Assembly: GCA_027083895.1 (NCBI GenBank)
Contig: JALWMN010000003.1
Span: 1 to 8,459 of the forward strand
Source: Campylobacteraceae bacterium
GTDB lineage: Bacteria > Campylobacterota > Campylobacteria > Campylobacterales > Sulfurovaceae
Direction of reading: 5' to 3'
Length of the DNA: 8,459 bases
Positions 1 to 5,876 of the stretch are shown here, piece after piece. The position numbers and the translations under genes are program-made. Position 1 is the stretch's first letter; each line of letters opens with the position of its first letter. The notes beneath the pieces are model-generated. The model searched no databases. It was not told where the DNA came from and saw nothing but the letters and a program-made list of their open reading frames with translations.

Positions 1-745
1 GTTCAGTCAAATCAACTATTGCCCAGAGTGCTTGCTCTCTTTGGTGGTCTGCAAAGGTAGGAGCCACGCAGAGATGGTGCTTCTCCTCGCAAGGAGACTC
101 TTGCAAATTTGTTCGCACATTTGCCATGCTTAGCTCGTTTGGCGTTGGGGTGTGTCCTAACTCTTTAATAATCTCTGGCGATTTCAGGGCAATCGCTTTG
201 GCTATCTTTTTAAGCCTATTGCTAATATCTGGCTGCATATTATCATACTTTTTTACTGCCACGACCCTTCTTTTTGCAACATCCACAATCGCTCGTGTGG
301 TAGAGTTTTTAGCAAAATTGTACTTCTCAACCACATAGCAGTTACCCCCACACTCCTCCTTACTTTTATTATCTAGCATCGAAGGTATAGCAGGAAATAC
401 ACGCATAATATCGTTATGGAGTAGCTTGCTACCCTCTTTAGTATCGCTTAAAAATTGTGCATCTTGCAGGGCAAGAGTTTGAGCGATCTCCCCCTTACTA
501 TCGAGTTCACTTTTTTGGAGTGGAAGTACGCTTTTTCCACTCTTGTAGAGCTCTTGCAGATCATGTAGATACTCCTGCACCTCTTTGATCTTAGGGGTAT
601 TTGAAGATGGTAAAATAATCTTTTTGTCACTCTTATCAAGAGTTGCAACAGACTCTTTTTGAGCTCTCTTTTTGAAGTAGAGTCCACCAATTACTGCTGC
701 ACCTACTACTAAAAGTGCCAATGCAGCTTTATACTCACCCTTCAC
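1..745 (-). CDS. Membrane-anchored protein of unknown function, N-terminal 248 residues (3' end beyond window)
   Basis: An uninterrupted minus-strand frame runs from a GTG at 745 to the left edge, so the C-terminus is missing. I chose this start because AAAGAGAG lies just upstream, a TGGTATAAT promoter sits about 20 nt further up, and the protein then begins with a good membrane anchor: a short charged n-region, an Ala/Leu/Val-rich segment at residues 6-24, then KKR, giving an N-in/C-out topology. Residues 25-110 are charged and probably helical. The outer part has two cysteine pairs, C132/C136 (CGGNC) and C219/C226, which could form disulfides or bind metal. The stretch at about 137-248 (RAIVDVAKRRVVAVKKY, LCVAPTF, ALWAIVDLTE) looks to me like the small N-terminal alpha/beta domains of copper amine oxidases, where RxxVD...R is typical. 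That is resemblance from memory only, and no catalytic domain is visible in this part. Confidence 0.8.
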   Translation of the reverse strand, partial: MKGEYKAALALLVVGAAVIGGLYFKKRAQKESVATLDKSDKKIILPSSNTPKIKEVQEYLHDLQELYKSGKSVLPLQKSELDSKGEIAQTLALQDAQFLSDTKEGSKLLHNDIMRVFPAIPSMLDNKSKEECGGNCYVVEKYNFAKNSTTRAIVDVAKRRVVAVKKYDNMQPDISNRLKKIAKAIALKSPEIIKELGHTPTPNELSMANVRTNLQESPCEEKHHLCVAPTFADHQREQALWAIVDLTE

Positions 746-766
746 CTCTCTTTGCCTTTTTTATAA

Positions 767-775
767 ATTATACCA
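767..775 (-). promoter_or_regulatory. Extended -10 promoter for the 1-745 gene
   Basis: Read on the minus strand the sequence is TGGTATAAT, a perfect -10 with the TGn extension. Transcription would start near 760, giving a leader of about 15 nt before the GTG at 745. This supports the non-ATG start. No convincing -35 hexamer is seen, as is usual for Campylobacterota sigma-70 promoters. Confidence 0.6.
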
Positions 776-792
776 CAGCGATATAAATTTTT

Positions 793-807
793 ATCGATAC
801 TATCGAT
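793..807. repeat. ATCGATA-c-TATCGAT inverted repeat over the LOG gene stop codon
   Basis: Two 7-bp arms flank a single base at position 800. The LOG-family gene's stop codon (800-802) lies in the centre. The element also sits just upstream of the -10 for the 1-745 gene, about where a -35 or operator would be. It could be a weak transcript-end hairpin for the upstream gene or a protein-binding site for the downstream one. No U-tract follows it on the minus strand, so a classical terminator is unlikely. Confidence 0.35.
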
Positions 808-1669
808 CTAAACCATTACTTTCTCCAGCAACAAAGAGAGGTTCACCCCTCTTTTCATACCACTCTATAATCGTTCTCCAAGCCTCTTTTGCACTCTCAA
901 CTGGATGAAATATCTCTAAATCATCATCCCCTATCATCCCCTCTTCAATTAAAAAATCTAAATTGAGTAATCTGCTCCACCACTCTTTACCAACTAAAAC
1001 AACTGGTATCCTAGGCATACTCTCTGTCTGTATCAGTGTTAAGAGCTCAAAAAACTCATCCATAGTACCAAAGCCACCTGGATAGACCACCATCGCTTTA
1101 GCTCGCTGAAAGAAATGGAGCTTTCTTATTGCAAAGTAGTGAAAGAGAAAGCAAAGATCTGGCGTAATATAGGGATTTGGGTGCTGTTCATGAGGGAGTA
1201 CAATATTGAGCCCAATAGAGTTAGCTCCTGCTTCAAAAGCACCCCTATTTGCTGCCTCCATAATGCCTGGACCACCACCAGTCATGACCATAACACGGTT
1301 ATCGCTTGGTGCTTTACCACTACTACCAATAATGAAGCCAAGCTCCCTTGCATCCTCATAGTAGCGACTCATCTCTAACTGCTTCTTTGCTCGTTGCAAA
1401 GCAACTACATCTCCACCCTCCTTTTGCAGTTTCTCTAAACTCTTAGCAGCGACATCTTGTGGCAAAATTCTTGCACTTCCAAAGATAGGTATCGTATCCT
1501 CTATGCCGTATCGTTTCATTGCAAGTTCAGCCTTAAGATAATCGAGCTCTAAGCGAACACCACGTACTTCATACTCTCGTAAAAAATCTTTATCATCTTC
1601 TGCCAACTTATAGGTTGGAGATTGCAAAACTCTCTTGAGTAACTCTAACTCTTTTTCACTATAGTACAT
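800..1669 (-). CDS. LOG-family (TIGR00730-type) Rossmann-fold protein, probable nucleotide 5'-monophosphate nucleosidase
   Basis: The 289-residue protein has the two signatures of the LOG / 'lysine decarboxylase-like' family: the glycine-rich MTGGGPGIMEAANRGA at about 129-144 and the active-site PGGFGTMDE at 197-205, with R182/K183 just before it. FGSAR at 63-67 is the usual first strand of the Rossmann core. Characterised family members hydrolyse the N-glycosidic bond of nucleoside 5'-monophosphates (cytokinin-activating in plants and fungi, AMP-like substrates in bacteria), and the old lysine decarboxylase label is not supported. The extra 60 or so helical residues at the N-terminus mark the long bacterial subgroup. 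The protein should be cytosolic. The ATG at 1669 is preceded only by a weak GAG. The gene follows gap on the same strand but lies behind a hairpin terminator, so co-transcription would need read-through or a promoter in 1670-1700 that I cannot identify. Confidence 0.88.
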   Translation of the reverse strand: MYYSEKELELLKRVLQSPTYKLAEDDKDFLREYEVRGVRLELDYLKAELAMKRYGIEDTIPIFGSARILPQDVAAKSLEKLQKEGGDVVALQRAKKQLEMSRYYEDARELGFIIGSSGKAPSDNRVMVMTGGGPGIMEAANRGAFEAGANSIGLNIVLPHEQHPNPYITPDLCFLFHYFAIRKLHFFQRAKAMVVYPGGFGTMDEFFELLTLIQTESMPRIPVVLVGKEWWSRLLNLDFLIEEGMIGDDDLEIFHPVESAKEAWRTIIEWYEKRGEPLFVAGESNGLDR

Positions 1670-1690
1670 AATTTAAACTCTATATTTGGA

Positions 1691-1730
1691 TTTTATTAAA
1701 GAAAAGCAGATAGCAGCAAAAACTGCTACC
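1691..1730 (-). terminator. Rho-independent terminator after gap
   Basis: On the minus strand GGTAGCAG (1730-1723) pairs with CTGCTATC (1716-1709), with one G-U pair and a 6-nt loop TTTTTG. It is followed by TGCTTTTCTTTAA, a broken U-tract. It begins 7 nt after the gap stop codon. This is the best terminator-like structure in the window. Confidence 0.65.
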
Positions 1731-1736
1731 TCGAAG

Positions 1737-2747
1737 TTATTCCATTTTACTAGCAACTAATCGAGTTAAATCAAAGAGTCTGCTTGCATAACCAAACTCG
1801 TTATCATACCAAGTCATAATCTTTACCATACTATCACCTACAACTTGTGTCGAGAGAGCATCAACAATAGAGGAGTGAGAATTTCCTAAAATATCGCTAG
1901 AAACAAGCTCTTCAAAAGATACCTCTAAAACACCTTTTAGCTCATTTTCACTTGCCTTCACTAATGCATTGTTTATCTCTTCGACTGTAACTTTTTTTCC
2001 AAGATTTGCAACTATCTCAGTAATTGCTCCATCAGGTACAGGCACTCGCAGAGCCATTGCAGTCATCTTCCCCTCTAGTGATGGAATAACCTTTGTTGTA
2101 GCTTTAGCAGCCCCTGTTGTTGTAGGAATAATATTTTGTGCTGCTGCTCGACCTCTCCTATGTTTTCCTGGTTTTTTACGATCAATAGTGACTTGAGAAG
2201 AGGTATATGCATGTGTTGTTGTAATGTGTGCACTCTCTACCCCAAAATTCTCCTCTAAAACCTTCATAACTGGAGCAAGTGAATTTGTAGTACAGCTTGC
2301 ATTAGAGACAATATGGTGCTTCTTATTATCATAGAGCCCCTCATTTACACCAAAGACAACCGTTAAATCCTCCTCTTTTGCTGGAGCAGAGATAAGTACC
2401 TTTTTCGCTCCTGCATCGATCATCTTTTGAGCATCCGCTCTCTTTGTAAACTTTCCTGTACACTCTAGAACAATATCAATACCATCAAATGGGAGCTTTT
2501 CTGGATCCCTCTCATTAATTATTTTAATCTTATGCTCATTAATTATGAGAGTCTCATCATCATACTCGACTACGGCTGGGAATCTTCCATGCGTTGTATC
2601 AAACTTTAACATATAGGCTAAATCTTCAGCTGTTCCGCTACCACCATTTGCAAGAACTATCTCAAAATCATCTTGCTCTTTTGTAAAGTAGTTCCAAAGA
2701 ACCATTTTACCTATTCTTCCAAGTCCATTAATTGCTACCTTCTTCAT
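1737..2747 (-). CDS. gap: Type I glyceraldehyde-3-phosphate dehydrogenase
   Basis: The enzyme oxidises glyceraldehyde-3-phosphate to 1,3-bisphosphoglycerate or runs in reverse for gluconeogenesis. The 336-residue protein shows the NAD(P)-binding GLGRIG (8-13), catalytic C152 in SNASCTTN, H179 in TTTHAYT, R234 in ALRVPVPDG, and the C-terminal WYDNEFGY (313-320). The frame is open up to an ATG at 2783, but I start at 2747. From there the protein begins MKKVAINGLGRIG as family members do, AAAGGG lies 5 nt upstream, and the likely -10 at 2790-2795 puts the transcript start at or inside the longer N-terminus. One oddity: after the second strand the usual IND(L/P) is LANGGSG, so the Asp that binds the adenosine ribose of NAD+ is Gly35. 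The region 187-200 (TIDRKKPGKHRRGR) also differs from the common DLPHKDLRRAR pattern and is basic. These changes point to relaxed or NADP(H)-preferring use. Confidence 0.95.
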   Translation of the reverse strand: MKKVAINGLGRIGKMVLWNYFTKEQDDFEIVLANGGSGTAEDLAYMLKFDTTHGRFPAVVEYDDETLIINEHKIKIINERDPEKLPFDGIDIVLECTGKFTKRADAQKMIDAGAKKVLISAPAKEEDLTVVFGVNEGLYDNKKHHIVSNASCTTNSLAPVMKVLEENFGVESAHITTTHAYTSSQVTIDRKKPGKHRRGRAAAQNIIPTTTGAAKATTKVIPSLEGKMTAMALRVPVPDGAITEIVANLGKKVTVEEINNALVKASENELKGVLEVSFEELVSSDILGNSHSSIVDALSTQVVGDSMVKIMTWYDNEFGYASRLFDLTRLVASKME

Positions 2748-2789
2748 ACCTGCCCTTTGTAAAATAATGTCAAATTTTATCAAAAATTC

Positions 2790-2795
2790 ATTATA
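2790..2795 (-). promoter_or_regulatory. -10 element for gap
   Basis: The minus strand reads TATAAT. Transcription would begin near 2783, leaving a leader of about 36 nt to the ATG at 2747. It lies in the gap/ferredoxin divergent region, whose remainder (2796-2866) is T/A-rich with no dyad I would call an operator. Confidence 0.5.
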
Positions 2796-2866
2796 AAAAG
2801 TGTTACTTTAATGAAATTTATCTATTTTTTAGCTATTCCTGCTACTATTATGAGTATTAATTAGGA

Positions 2867-2872
2867 TATAAT
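2867..2872 (+). promoter_or_regulatory. -10 element for the [2Fe-2S] ferredoxin gene
   Basis: TATAAT is followed, after a leader of about 28 nt, by a strong AAGGAG (2894-2899) 6 nt before the ATG at 2906. A T-rich stretch (2818-2831) lies upstream where a -35 would be, as is common in Campylobacterota promoters. Confidence 0.6.
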
Positions 2873-2905
2873 TTATCCGATTTAAATTTAAAAAAGGAGT
2901 TTACT

Positions 2906-3283
2906 ATGACACCAACATTACCACAACCAGCATTTTATATCTTTAAGTGCCAGCAGAGTGCACCTCCAGGAATGCCAAAACCAAGCTGTGTAAAGCAGGG
3001 CGATCAAGAGTCTCAAGAGCTCTTTGGCTATCTTGCACAACAGCTTATGACAAAAGGAATTATGGGGACTGTGCAACCAATCCAGACAAGCTGCCTTGGT
3101 AGATGCCAACAAGGACCTGTAATGCTTGTTGAACCTGGACATACTATGTATGTTGGTTTAACAAAAGAGAAGATCGATAGAATTATAGATGAGCATCTCA
3201 TTGGTGGCAATGTTGTGGAAGAGTATGTCATTCCAGAGGAGTTCTGGGGCGAACCAATTGCACCAGCTACTATGGCAAGATAA
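2906..3283 (+). CDS. Thioredoxin-like [2Fe-2S] ferredoxin
   Basis: The 125-residue protein has four cysteines at 15, 28, 63 and 67, a C-x12-C-x34-C-x3-C pattern. This matches the thioredoxin-fold [2Fe-2S] ferredoxins (Shethna-type, also seen as the NuoE-like domain). FYIFKCQQSAPPGMPKPSC is the first ligand loop and SCLGRCQQGPVMLVEPG the second, followed by the family's YVGLTKEKIDRIIDEHLIGG. It should be a soluble cytosolic electron carrier; its partner cannot be read from context. The gene stands alone with its own promoter and a strong ribosome site, and is divergent from gap. No electron-transfer partner gene adjoins it. The last 20 residues after VVEEYVIP are not conserved in my memory of the family. 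Confidence 0.9.
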   Translation: MTPTLPQPAFYIFKCQQSAPPGMPKPSCVKQGDQESQELFGYLAQQLMTKGIMGTVQPIQTSCLGRCQQGPVMLVEPGHTMYVGLTKEKIDRIIDEHLIGGNVVEEYVIPEEFWGEPIAPATMAR

Positions 3284-3298
3284 GCATTTGCTTCTTGC
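3275..3298 (+). terminator. Hairpin over the ferredoxin stop codon, possible weak terminator
   Basis: GCAAG(at)AAGCA pairs with TGCTTCTTGC to give ten base pairs with a 2-nt bulge and a tight loop. The stop codon (3281-3283) lies inside the 5' arm. The following bases (TTGCTACTAACTC) contain few T residues, so termination would be weak. Confidence 0.35.
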
Positions 3299-3340
3299 TT
3301 GCTACTAACTCTATACTTCTTTGTTTAACAGAATAATTTT

Positions 3341-3358
3341 TGGTATAATTGGTATAAT
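3341..3358 (+). promoter_or_regulatory. Tandem duplicated extended -10 promoter for panD-ybaB-ankyrin
   Basis: The nine-base element TGGTATAAT occurs twice back to back (3341-3349 and 3350-3358). Each copy is a complete TGn-TATAAT extended -10. Transcripts would start near 3356 and 3365, about 25-32 nt before the panD ATG at 3388. An AAAGG at 3374-3378 serves as the ribosome site. Confidence 0.65.
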
Positions 3359-3387
3359 AAGAGTATCTAAGATAAAGGTTTGAAGCA

Positions 3388-3756
3388 ATGACAATAACAA
3401 TGCTCCATAGTAAAATTCATAGAGCAACTGTAACAGATGCAAATTTAAATTATGTAGGTTCTATAACAATCGATAGTGATATTTTAAAAGCCTCAACAAT
3501 GAGAGTTGGGCAAAAAGTTGATATAGTGAATATCAATAATGGAGAGCGTTTTAGTACCTATATTATCCCTGGCAAACCTGGAAAGAAGGAGTTTTGCCTC
3601 AATGGAGCTGCCGCAAGAAAGGTGCATAAAGGTGATAAAATTATCATCATCGCCTATACTCAATTGACTCCAGAAGAGGCAGATAGCTTTAAACCAACCA
3701 TTATAATATTAGATGATGACAATAATATTGTTGATCAGTTTAAAGGATTAGAGTAA
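3388..3756 (+). CDS. panD: Aspartate 1-decarboxylase (pyruvoyl enzyme)
   Basis: The enzyme makes beta-alanine from L-aspartate for pantothenate and coenzyme A synthesis. At 122 residues it has family length. The pro-enzyme self-cleaves between Gly24 and Ser25 in NYVGSITID, turning Ser25 into the pyruvoyl group. The N-terminal [21 protein letters not shown] with Tyr58 (needed for processing/catalysis), and [17 protein letters not shown] are all in their expected places, so the enzyme looks intact. The first ATG (3388) gives the same length before the cleavage site as in E. coli PanD. Its stop overlaps the next start by one base (TAATG), so translation is probably coupled. No panB or panC is in the window. 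It is cytosolic and active as a tetramer of processed chains. Confidence 0.97.
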   Translation: MTITMLHSKIHRATVTDANLNYVGSITIDSDILKASTMRVGQKVDIVNINNGERFSTYIIPGKPGKKEFCLNGAAARKVHKGDKIIIIAYTQLTPEEADSFKPTIIILDDDNNIVDQFKGLE

Positions 3757-4070
3757 TGTTTGAGGGTATGGATTTAAGCAAGATGCAAGAGATGCTCCAG
3801 GGAATGCAAGCGAAGGCTCAAGAACTAGAACAGCAGATTAAATCGACTACCCTTACCGCAAAAGGTGGTGGCGGTCTTGTAGAGGTGAGTGCCAATGGTG
3901 CAGGTGAAATTATTGATATCAATATTGACGATAGCCTCTTAGAGGATAAAGAGTCCCTTCAAATCCTCTTAATTAGCACAATAAATGATGCTCTTAAGAT
4001 GGCTGAAGACAATAAAAAGAACCAAGCACTCAATATCTTTGGTGGATTAAACCCCTTTGGGGGGAGCTAG
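3756..4070 (+). CDS. ybaB: YbaB/EbfC-family nucleoid-associated protein
   Basis: The 104-residue protein begins with an amphipathic coiled-coil-like helix (MQEMLQGMQAKAQELEQQI). It then has the family core, AKGGGGLVEVSANGAGEIIDINID, and a second long helix (SLQILLISTINDALKMAEDN). YbaB/EbfC proteins are small dimers that bind DNA and help organise the nucleoid. Their usual neighbours in other bacteria are dnaX and recR; here the partner is panD, with which it shares one base (TAATG). The ribosome site AAAGGA lies inside the end of panD (3743-3748). The C-terminal NIFGGLNPFGGS is a typical Gly/Phe-rich tail. Confidence 0.93.
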   Translation: MFEGMDLSKMQEMLQGMQAKAQELEQQIKSTTLTAKGGGGLVEVSANGAGEIIDINIDDSLLEDKESLQILLISTINDALKMAEDNKKNQALNIFGGLNPFGGS

Positions 4071-4073
4071 CAG

Positions 4074-4586
4074 ATGCAAGAACTCCTCGAAGCAATTGAG
4101 CATGACTCATTGGTAAAACTCAAAAAACTCTTAGAGAGTAAGCACTTTGACCTCAATAGCGATGTAGTCATTGGATCAGAGTATGACTTAGAGGAGTATG
4201 ATGAGATTCCCCTCCTTTTTTACCTTATTCAAAAGCGAGTTTCAAAAGAGATAATTGAGATATTGTTAAACCATGGTATGGATATAAATACTGTTACTCG
4301 CGAAGGATTAGGTGTGGTCGATGTTGCAATTAAATATCGTCGTAAAGATCTTCTTGAATTGGCTAAAGAGCATGGCGTCGATATTACTAGTAGCAAAAGA
4401 AAGAGTGGCCTCACTCCACTTATGCTTGCTGCAAGCTTTAACGATACTGAGATAATGGAGTACCTTATTAAAAATGGTGCCACAGTTGATAATCGTGATA
4501 ACTATGGTATGAGTGCTTTAGATTATGCGAAAAAGATGGGCCAAACAAAAGCCGCATCTTTTTTAGAGTCGCTCCAGGAGAAGTAA
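4074..4586 (+). CDS. Ankyrin-repeat protein
   Basis: The 170-residue protein is built of about five ankyrin-like repeats: 1-29, 44-76, 77-108, 111-143 and 144-170. The fourth is closest to consensus (SGLTPLMLAASFNDTEIMEYLIKNGATVDN), and the fifth carries YGMSALDYAKKMG. The earlier repeats are degenerate: repeat 2 keeps LLFYLIQKR and ILLNHGMDIN, and an acidic insert (EYDLEEYDE) precedes it. No signal peptide or membrane segment is present, so it is probably a cytosolic binding protein whose partner is unknown. It starts 3 nt after ybaB, with GGGGGAG (from the end of ybaB) as ribosome site, and closes the panD-ybaB unit. Co-transcription does not prove a shared function. Confidence 0.88.
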   Translation: MQELLEAIEHDSLVKLKKLLESKHFDLNSDVVIGSEYDLEEYDEIPLLFYLIQKRVSKEIIEILLNHGMDINTVTREGLGVVDVAIKYRRKDLLELAKEHGVDITSSKRKSGLTPLMLAASFNDTEIMEYLIKNGATVDNRDNYGMSALDYAKKMGQTKAASFLESLQEK

Positions 4587-4595
4587 AAATGAGTA

Positions 4596-4612
4596 CCTCT
4601 CAATTTGAGAGG
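4596..4612 (+). terminator. Short hairpin after the ankyrin gene
   Basis: CCTCTC and GAGAGG form a 6-bp stem around AATTT, 9 nt past the stop codon. It is followed by ATTTAAG, not a real U-tract. It may protect the 3' end or terminate weakly. Confidence 0.4.
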
Positions 4613-4641
4613 ATTTAAGAAGGGCTAATTATTTAAAGAAG

Positions 4642-4715
4642 CAAAACAAGGAAAAAGCCTCTTTTCATAAAACAAAACAAGGAGTTAAAGAGGTTATCGC
4701 TGCTCCTAACCTCTT
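4642..4715 (+). promoter_or_regulatory. Structured leader-like region with competing stems upstream of rnhB
   Basis: CAAAACAAGGA occurs twice (4642-4652, 4673-4683). CCTCTTT (4658-4664) can pair with AAAGAGG (4687-4693). Part of that same AAAGAGG also belongs to AAGAGGTTA (4688-4696), which pairs perfectly with TAACCTCTT (4707-4715) over a 10-nt loop. The two stems cannot form together, as in an attenuator. However, the only clear rnhB promoter (-10 at 4726-4731) lies downstream, so the region would act only on read-through from the panD unit or as its terminator. Confidence 0.35.
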
Positions 4716-4725
4716 ATGAGAGAAT

Positions 4726-4731
4726 TATAAT
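4726..4731 (+). promoter_or_regulatory. -10 element for rnhB-cytochrome
   Basis: TATAAT lies 27 nt before the rnhB ATG, predicting a leader of about 20 nt. The bases before the start (CAAATAACAG) hold no good Shine-Dalgarno sequence, so rnhB is probably translated weakly. Confidence 0.5.
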
Positions 4732-4758
4732 ATAGTAGCATTAACTAGCAAATAACAG

Positions 4759-5367
4759 ATGGTAAATAAAAAATTAACAAAGCAACTTTTCGTAACCCAT
4801 AGTGATGACTATAGCAACTATTGCGGCATAGATGAAGCAGGCAGAGGGCCAATAGCTGGGCCTTTGGTCTTTGCAGCCGTCCTTCTAAAAAAAGAGATAG
4901 ATGGATTAAACGACTCAAAGAAACTAAGTGCTAAAAAAAGAGAGACCCTCTTTGAGATCATTAAGGAGTCATCAGAATATTTTATCTACAAAGTGGATGC
5001 ACAAAAGATAGATGCTATTGGTCTAAGCAAGGCAATACAAGAGTCACTTTTAGCTATAAAAAAGCACTTTGGAGAGATAAAATACCTCTTTGATGGTAAA
5101 ACAGCTTTTGGTGTTAGTGGCATAAATACTTTAGTCAAAGCCGATAGCAAAGTGGCAAATGTGAGTGCTGCAAGTATCCTAGCAAAGGTTTCACGCGATC
5201 AAGAGATGCTTGCTTTTTCAAAAATATATCCAGAGTATGGATTTGAAAAGCATAAAGGCTATGGGACAAAAGCCCATTTAGAAGCGATCGCTAAATATGG
5301 CTACACACCCATCCATCGGAAAAGTTTTAAGATCAAACTTCCTACTGAGGAGAAGACTCTCTTCTAG
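4759..5367 (+). CDS. rnhB: Ribonuclease HII
   Basis: The enzyme cuts RNA in RNA-DNA hybrids and single ribonucleotides left in DNA. The 202-residue protein carries the family motifs in order: YCGIDEAGRGPIAGPLV (21-37), DSKKLS (52-57), LFDGK (110-114), KADSKVANVSAASILAKVSRD (127-147), HKGYGTKAH and YGYTPIHRKSF. The metal-binding acidic set is D25, E26, D112 and D129, and the GRG motif that reads the ribose 2'-OH is present (28-30), so it should be active. Length is normal. The start at 4759 leaves about 20 residues before the first strand, and no better start lies inside. The stop codon is inside a perfect 20-bp palindrome, and the cytochrome gene follows 21 nt later, probably on the same transcript. 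Confidence 0.97.
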   Translation: MVNKKLTKQLFVTHSDDYSNYCGIDEAGRGPIAGPLVFAAVLLKKEIDGLNDSKKLSAKKRETLFEIIKESSEYFIYKVDAQKIDAIGLSKAIQESLLAIKKHFGEIKYLFDGKTAFGVSGINTLVKADSKVANVSAASILAKVSRDQEMLAFSKIYPEYGFEKHKGYGTKAHLEAIAKYGYTPIHRKSFKIKLPTEEKTLF

Positions 5368-5375
5368 AAGAGAGT
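5356..5375 (+). repeat. Perfect 20-bp palindrome over the rnhB stop codon
   Basis: The sequence ACTCTCTTCTAGAAGAGAGT equals its own reverse complement and contains the TAG stop at 5365-5367. It ends 13 nt before the cytochrome ATG and directly precedes that gene's ribosome site (AAAAAGG). No U-tract follows, so it is better seen as an mRNA hairpin that may tune read-through, stability or translation of the second gene. Confidence 0.55.
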
Positions 5376-5388
5376 AAAAAGGTAAAGT

Positions 5389-5841
5389 ATGAAAAAAGTA
5401 GAACTTCTTGTAGTTGTTTCATTTAGTATCGTTCTTCTTTTTACTCTCTATCGCTATATTCACAAACCTCAAAAAGTGGTACACAACCGTAGCAATAATA
5501 GTAGCAATAACATAAATAGTCATCTTACACTTCCAAAAGATAGCAATCTAACTCAAAAGCTTATTATTGATTATATTGTAAATGTAATCAATTATGGCTC
5601 AAACCATTTAGGTTTTCAGCAAGAGGGAATGGAGGGTGGCTTTGTGCCAAAAGAGAAGGCAAGAGATGTCGCTTGTTATGTTTATGAGCTTAGTGGCAAA
5701 AAATGCAGTAAGACATATGCAAAAGATGCAGCACTCTATTATAGTAGTAACTGTGCTAGCTGCCATGGAAATGATGGCAAAGGTTTAAATGGCACCTTTC
5801 CCGACCTAACTAGAGAGAGACTTTTGGGGTTAGAGAAGTAG
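5389..5841 (+). CDS. Small membrane-anchored cytochrome c with its heme-domain halves in permuted order
   Basis: Residues 4-20 are a hydrophobic N-terminal anchor (or uncleaved signal), followed by an Asn/Ser-rich linker (32-46). One heme-attachment motif, CASCH (122-126), sits near the C-terminus within YYSSNCASCHGNDGKG, followed by FPDLT, the usual start of a class I cytochrome c domain. The chain ends only 24 residues later, too soon for the Met ligand and C-terminal helix. Those elements appear instead before the CXXCH: YIVNVINYGSNHLGF, then GMEGGFVP with candidate ligand M81, then a helix ARDVACYVYEL (91-101). The domain therefore reads Met half first, heme-binding half second. Two more cysteines (C96, C106) flank this helix end. 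It should act in the periplasm as an electron carrier. RBS AAAAAGG lies before the ATG. It could also be a piece of a two-domain CcoP-like cytochrome. Confidence 0.85.
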   Translation: MKKVELLVVVSFSIVLLFTLYRYIHKPQKVVHNRSNNSSNNINSHLTLPKDSNLTQKLIIDYIVNVINYGSNHLGFQQEGMEGGFVPKEKARDVACYVYELSGKKCSKTYAKDAALYYSSNCASCHGNDGKGLNGTFPDLTRERLLGLEK

Positions 5842-5876
5842 CATCTTCCAAAAAACTTGTAATAATTATTTAAATT

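Noticed and set aside
126..338. A 70-codon plus-strand frame with hydrophobic stretches
   Set aside because: It is antisense to gene 1-745; the hydrophobic look comes from complementing Lys/Glu-rich codons, and no ribosome site precedes it.
448..690. An 80-codon ATG frame on the minus strand
   Set aside because: It lies out of frame inside the longer minus-strand gene 1-745, which has a promoter, a ribosome site and a membrane anchor; its own translation is rich in Arg/Ser/Leu and has no domain.
800..1669. Annotation as lysine decarboxylase
   Set aside because: PGGxGTxxE and GGGPGIMEA mark LOG-type nucleosidases; the lysine decarboxylase label for this family is a known legacy error.
2748..2783. 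A 12-residue N-terminal extension of GAPDH from the ATG at 2783
   Set aside because: The family begins at MKKVAINGLGRIG, a ribosome site precedes that Met, and the -10 at 2790-2795 would start the transcript at about the upstream ATG.
2918..3231. Two minus-strand frames opposite the ferredoxin gene
   Set aside because: They are antisense shadows of a gene with a four-Cys ferredoxin pattern, its own -10 and a strong ribosome site.
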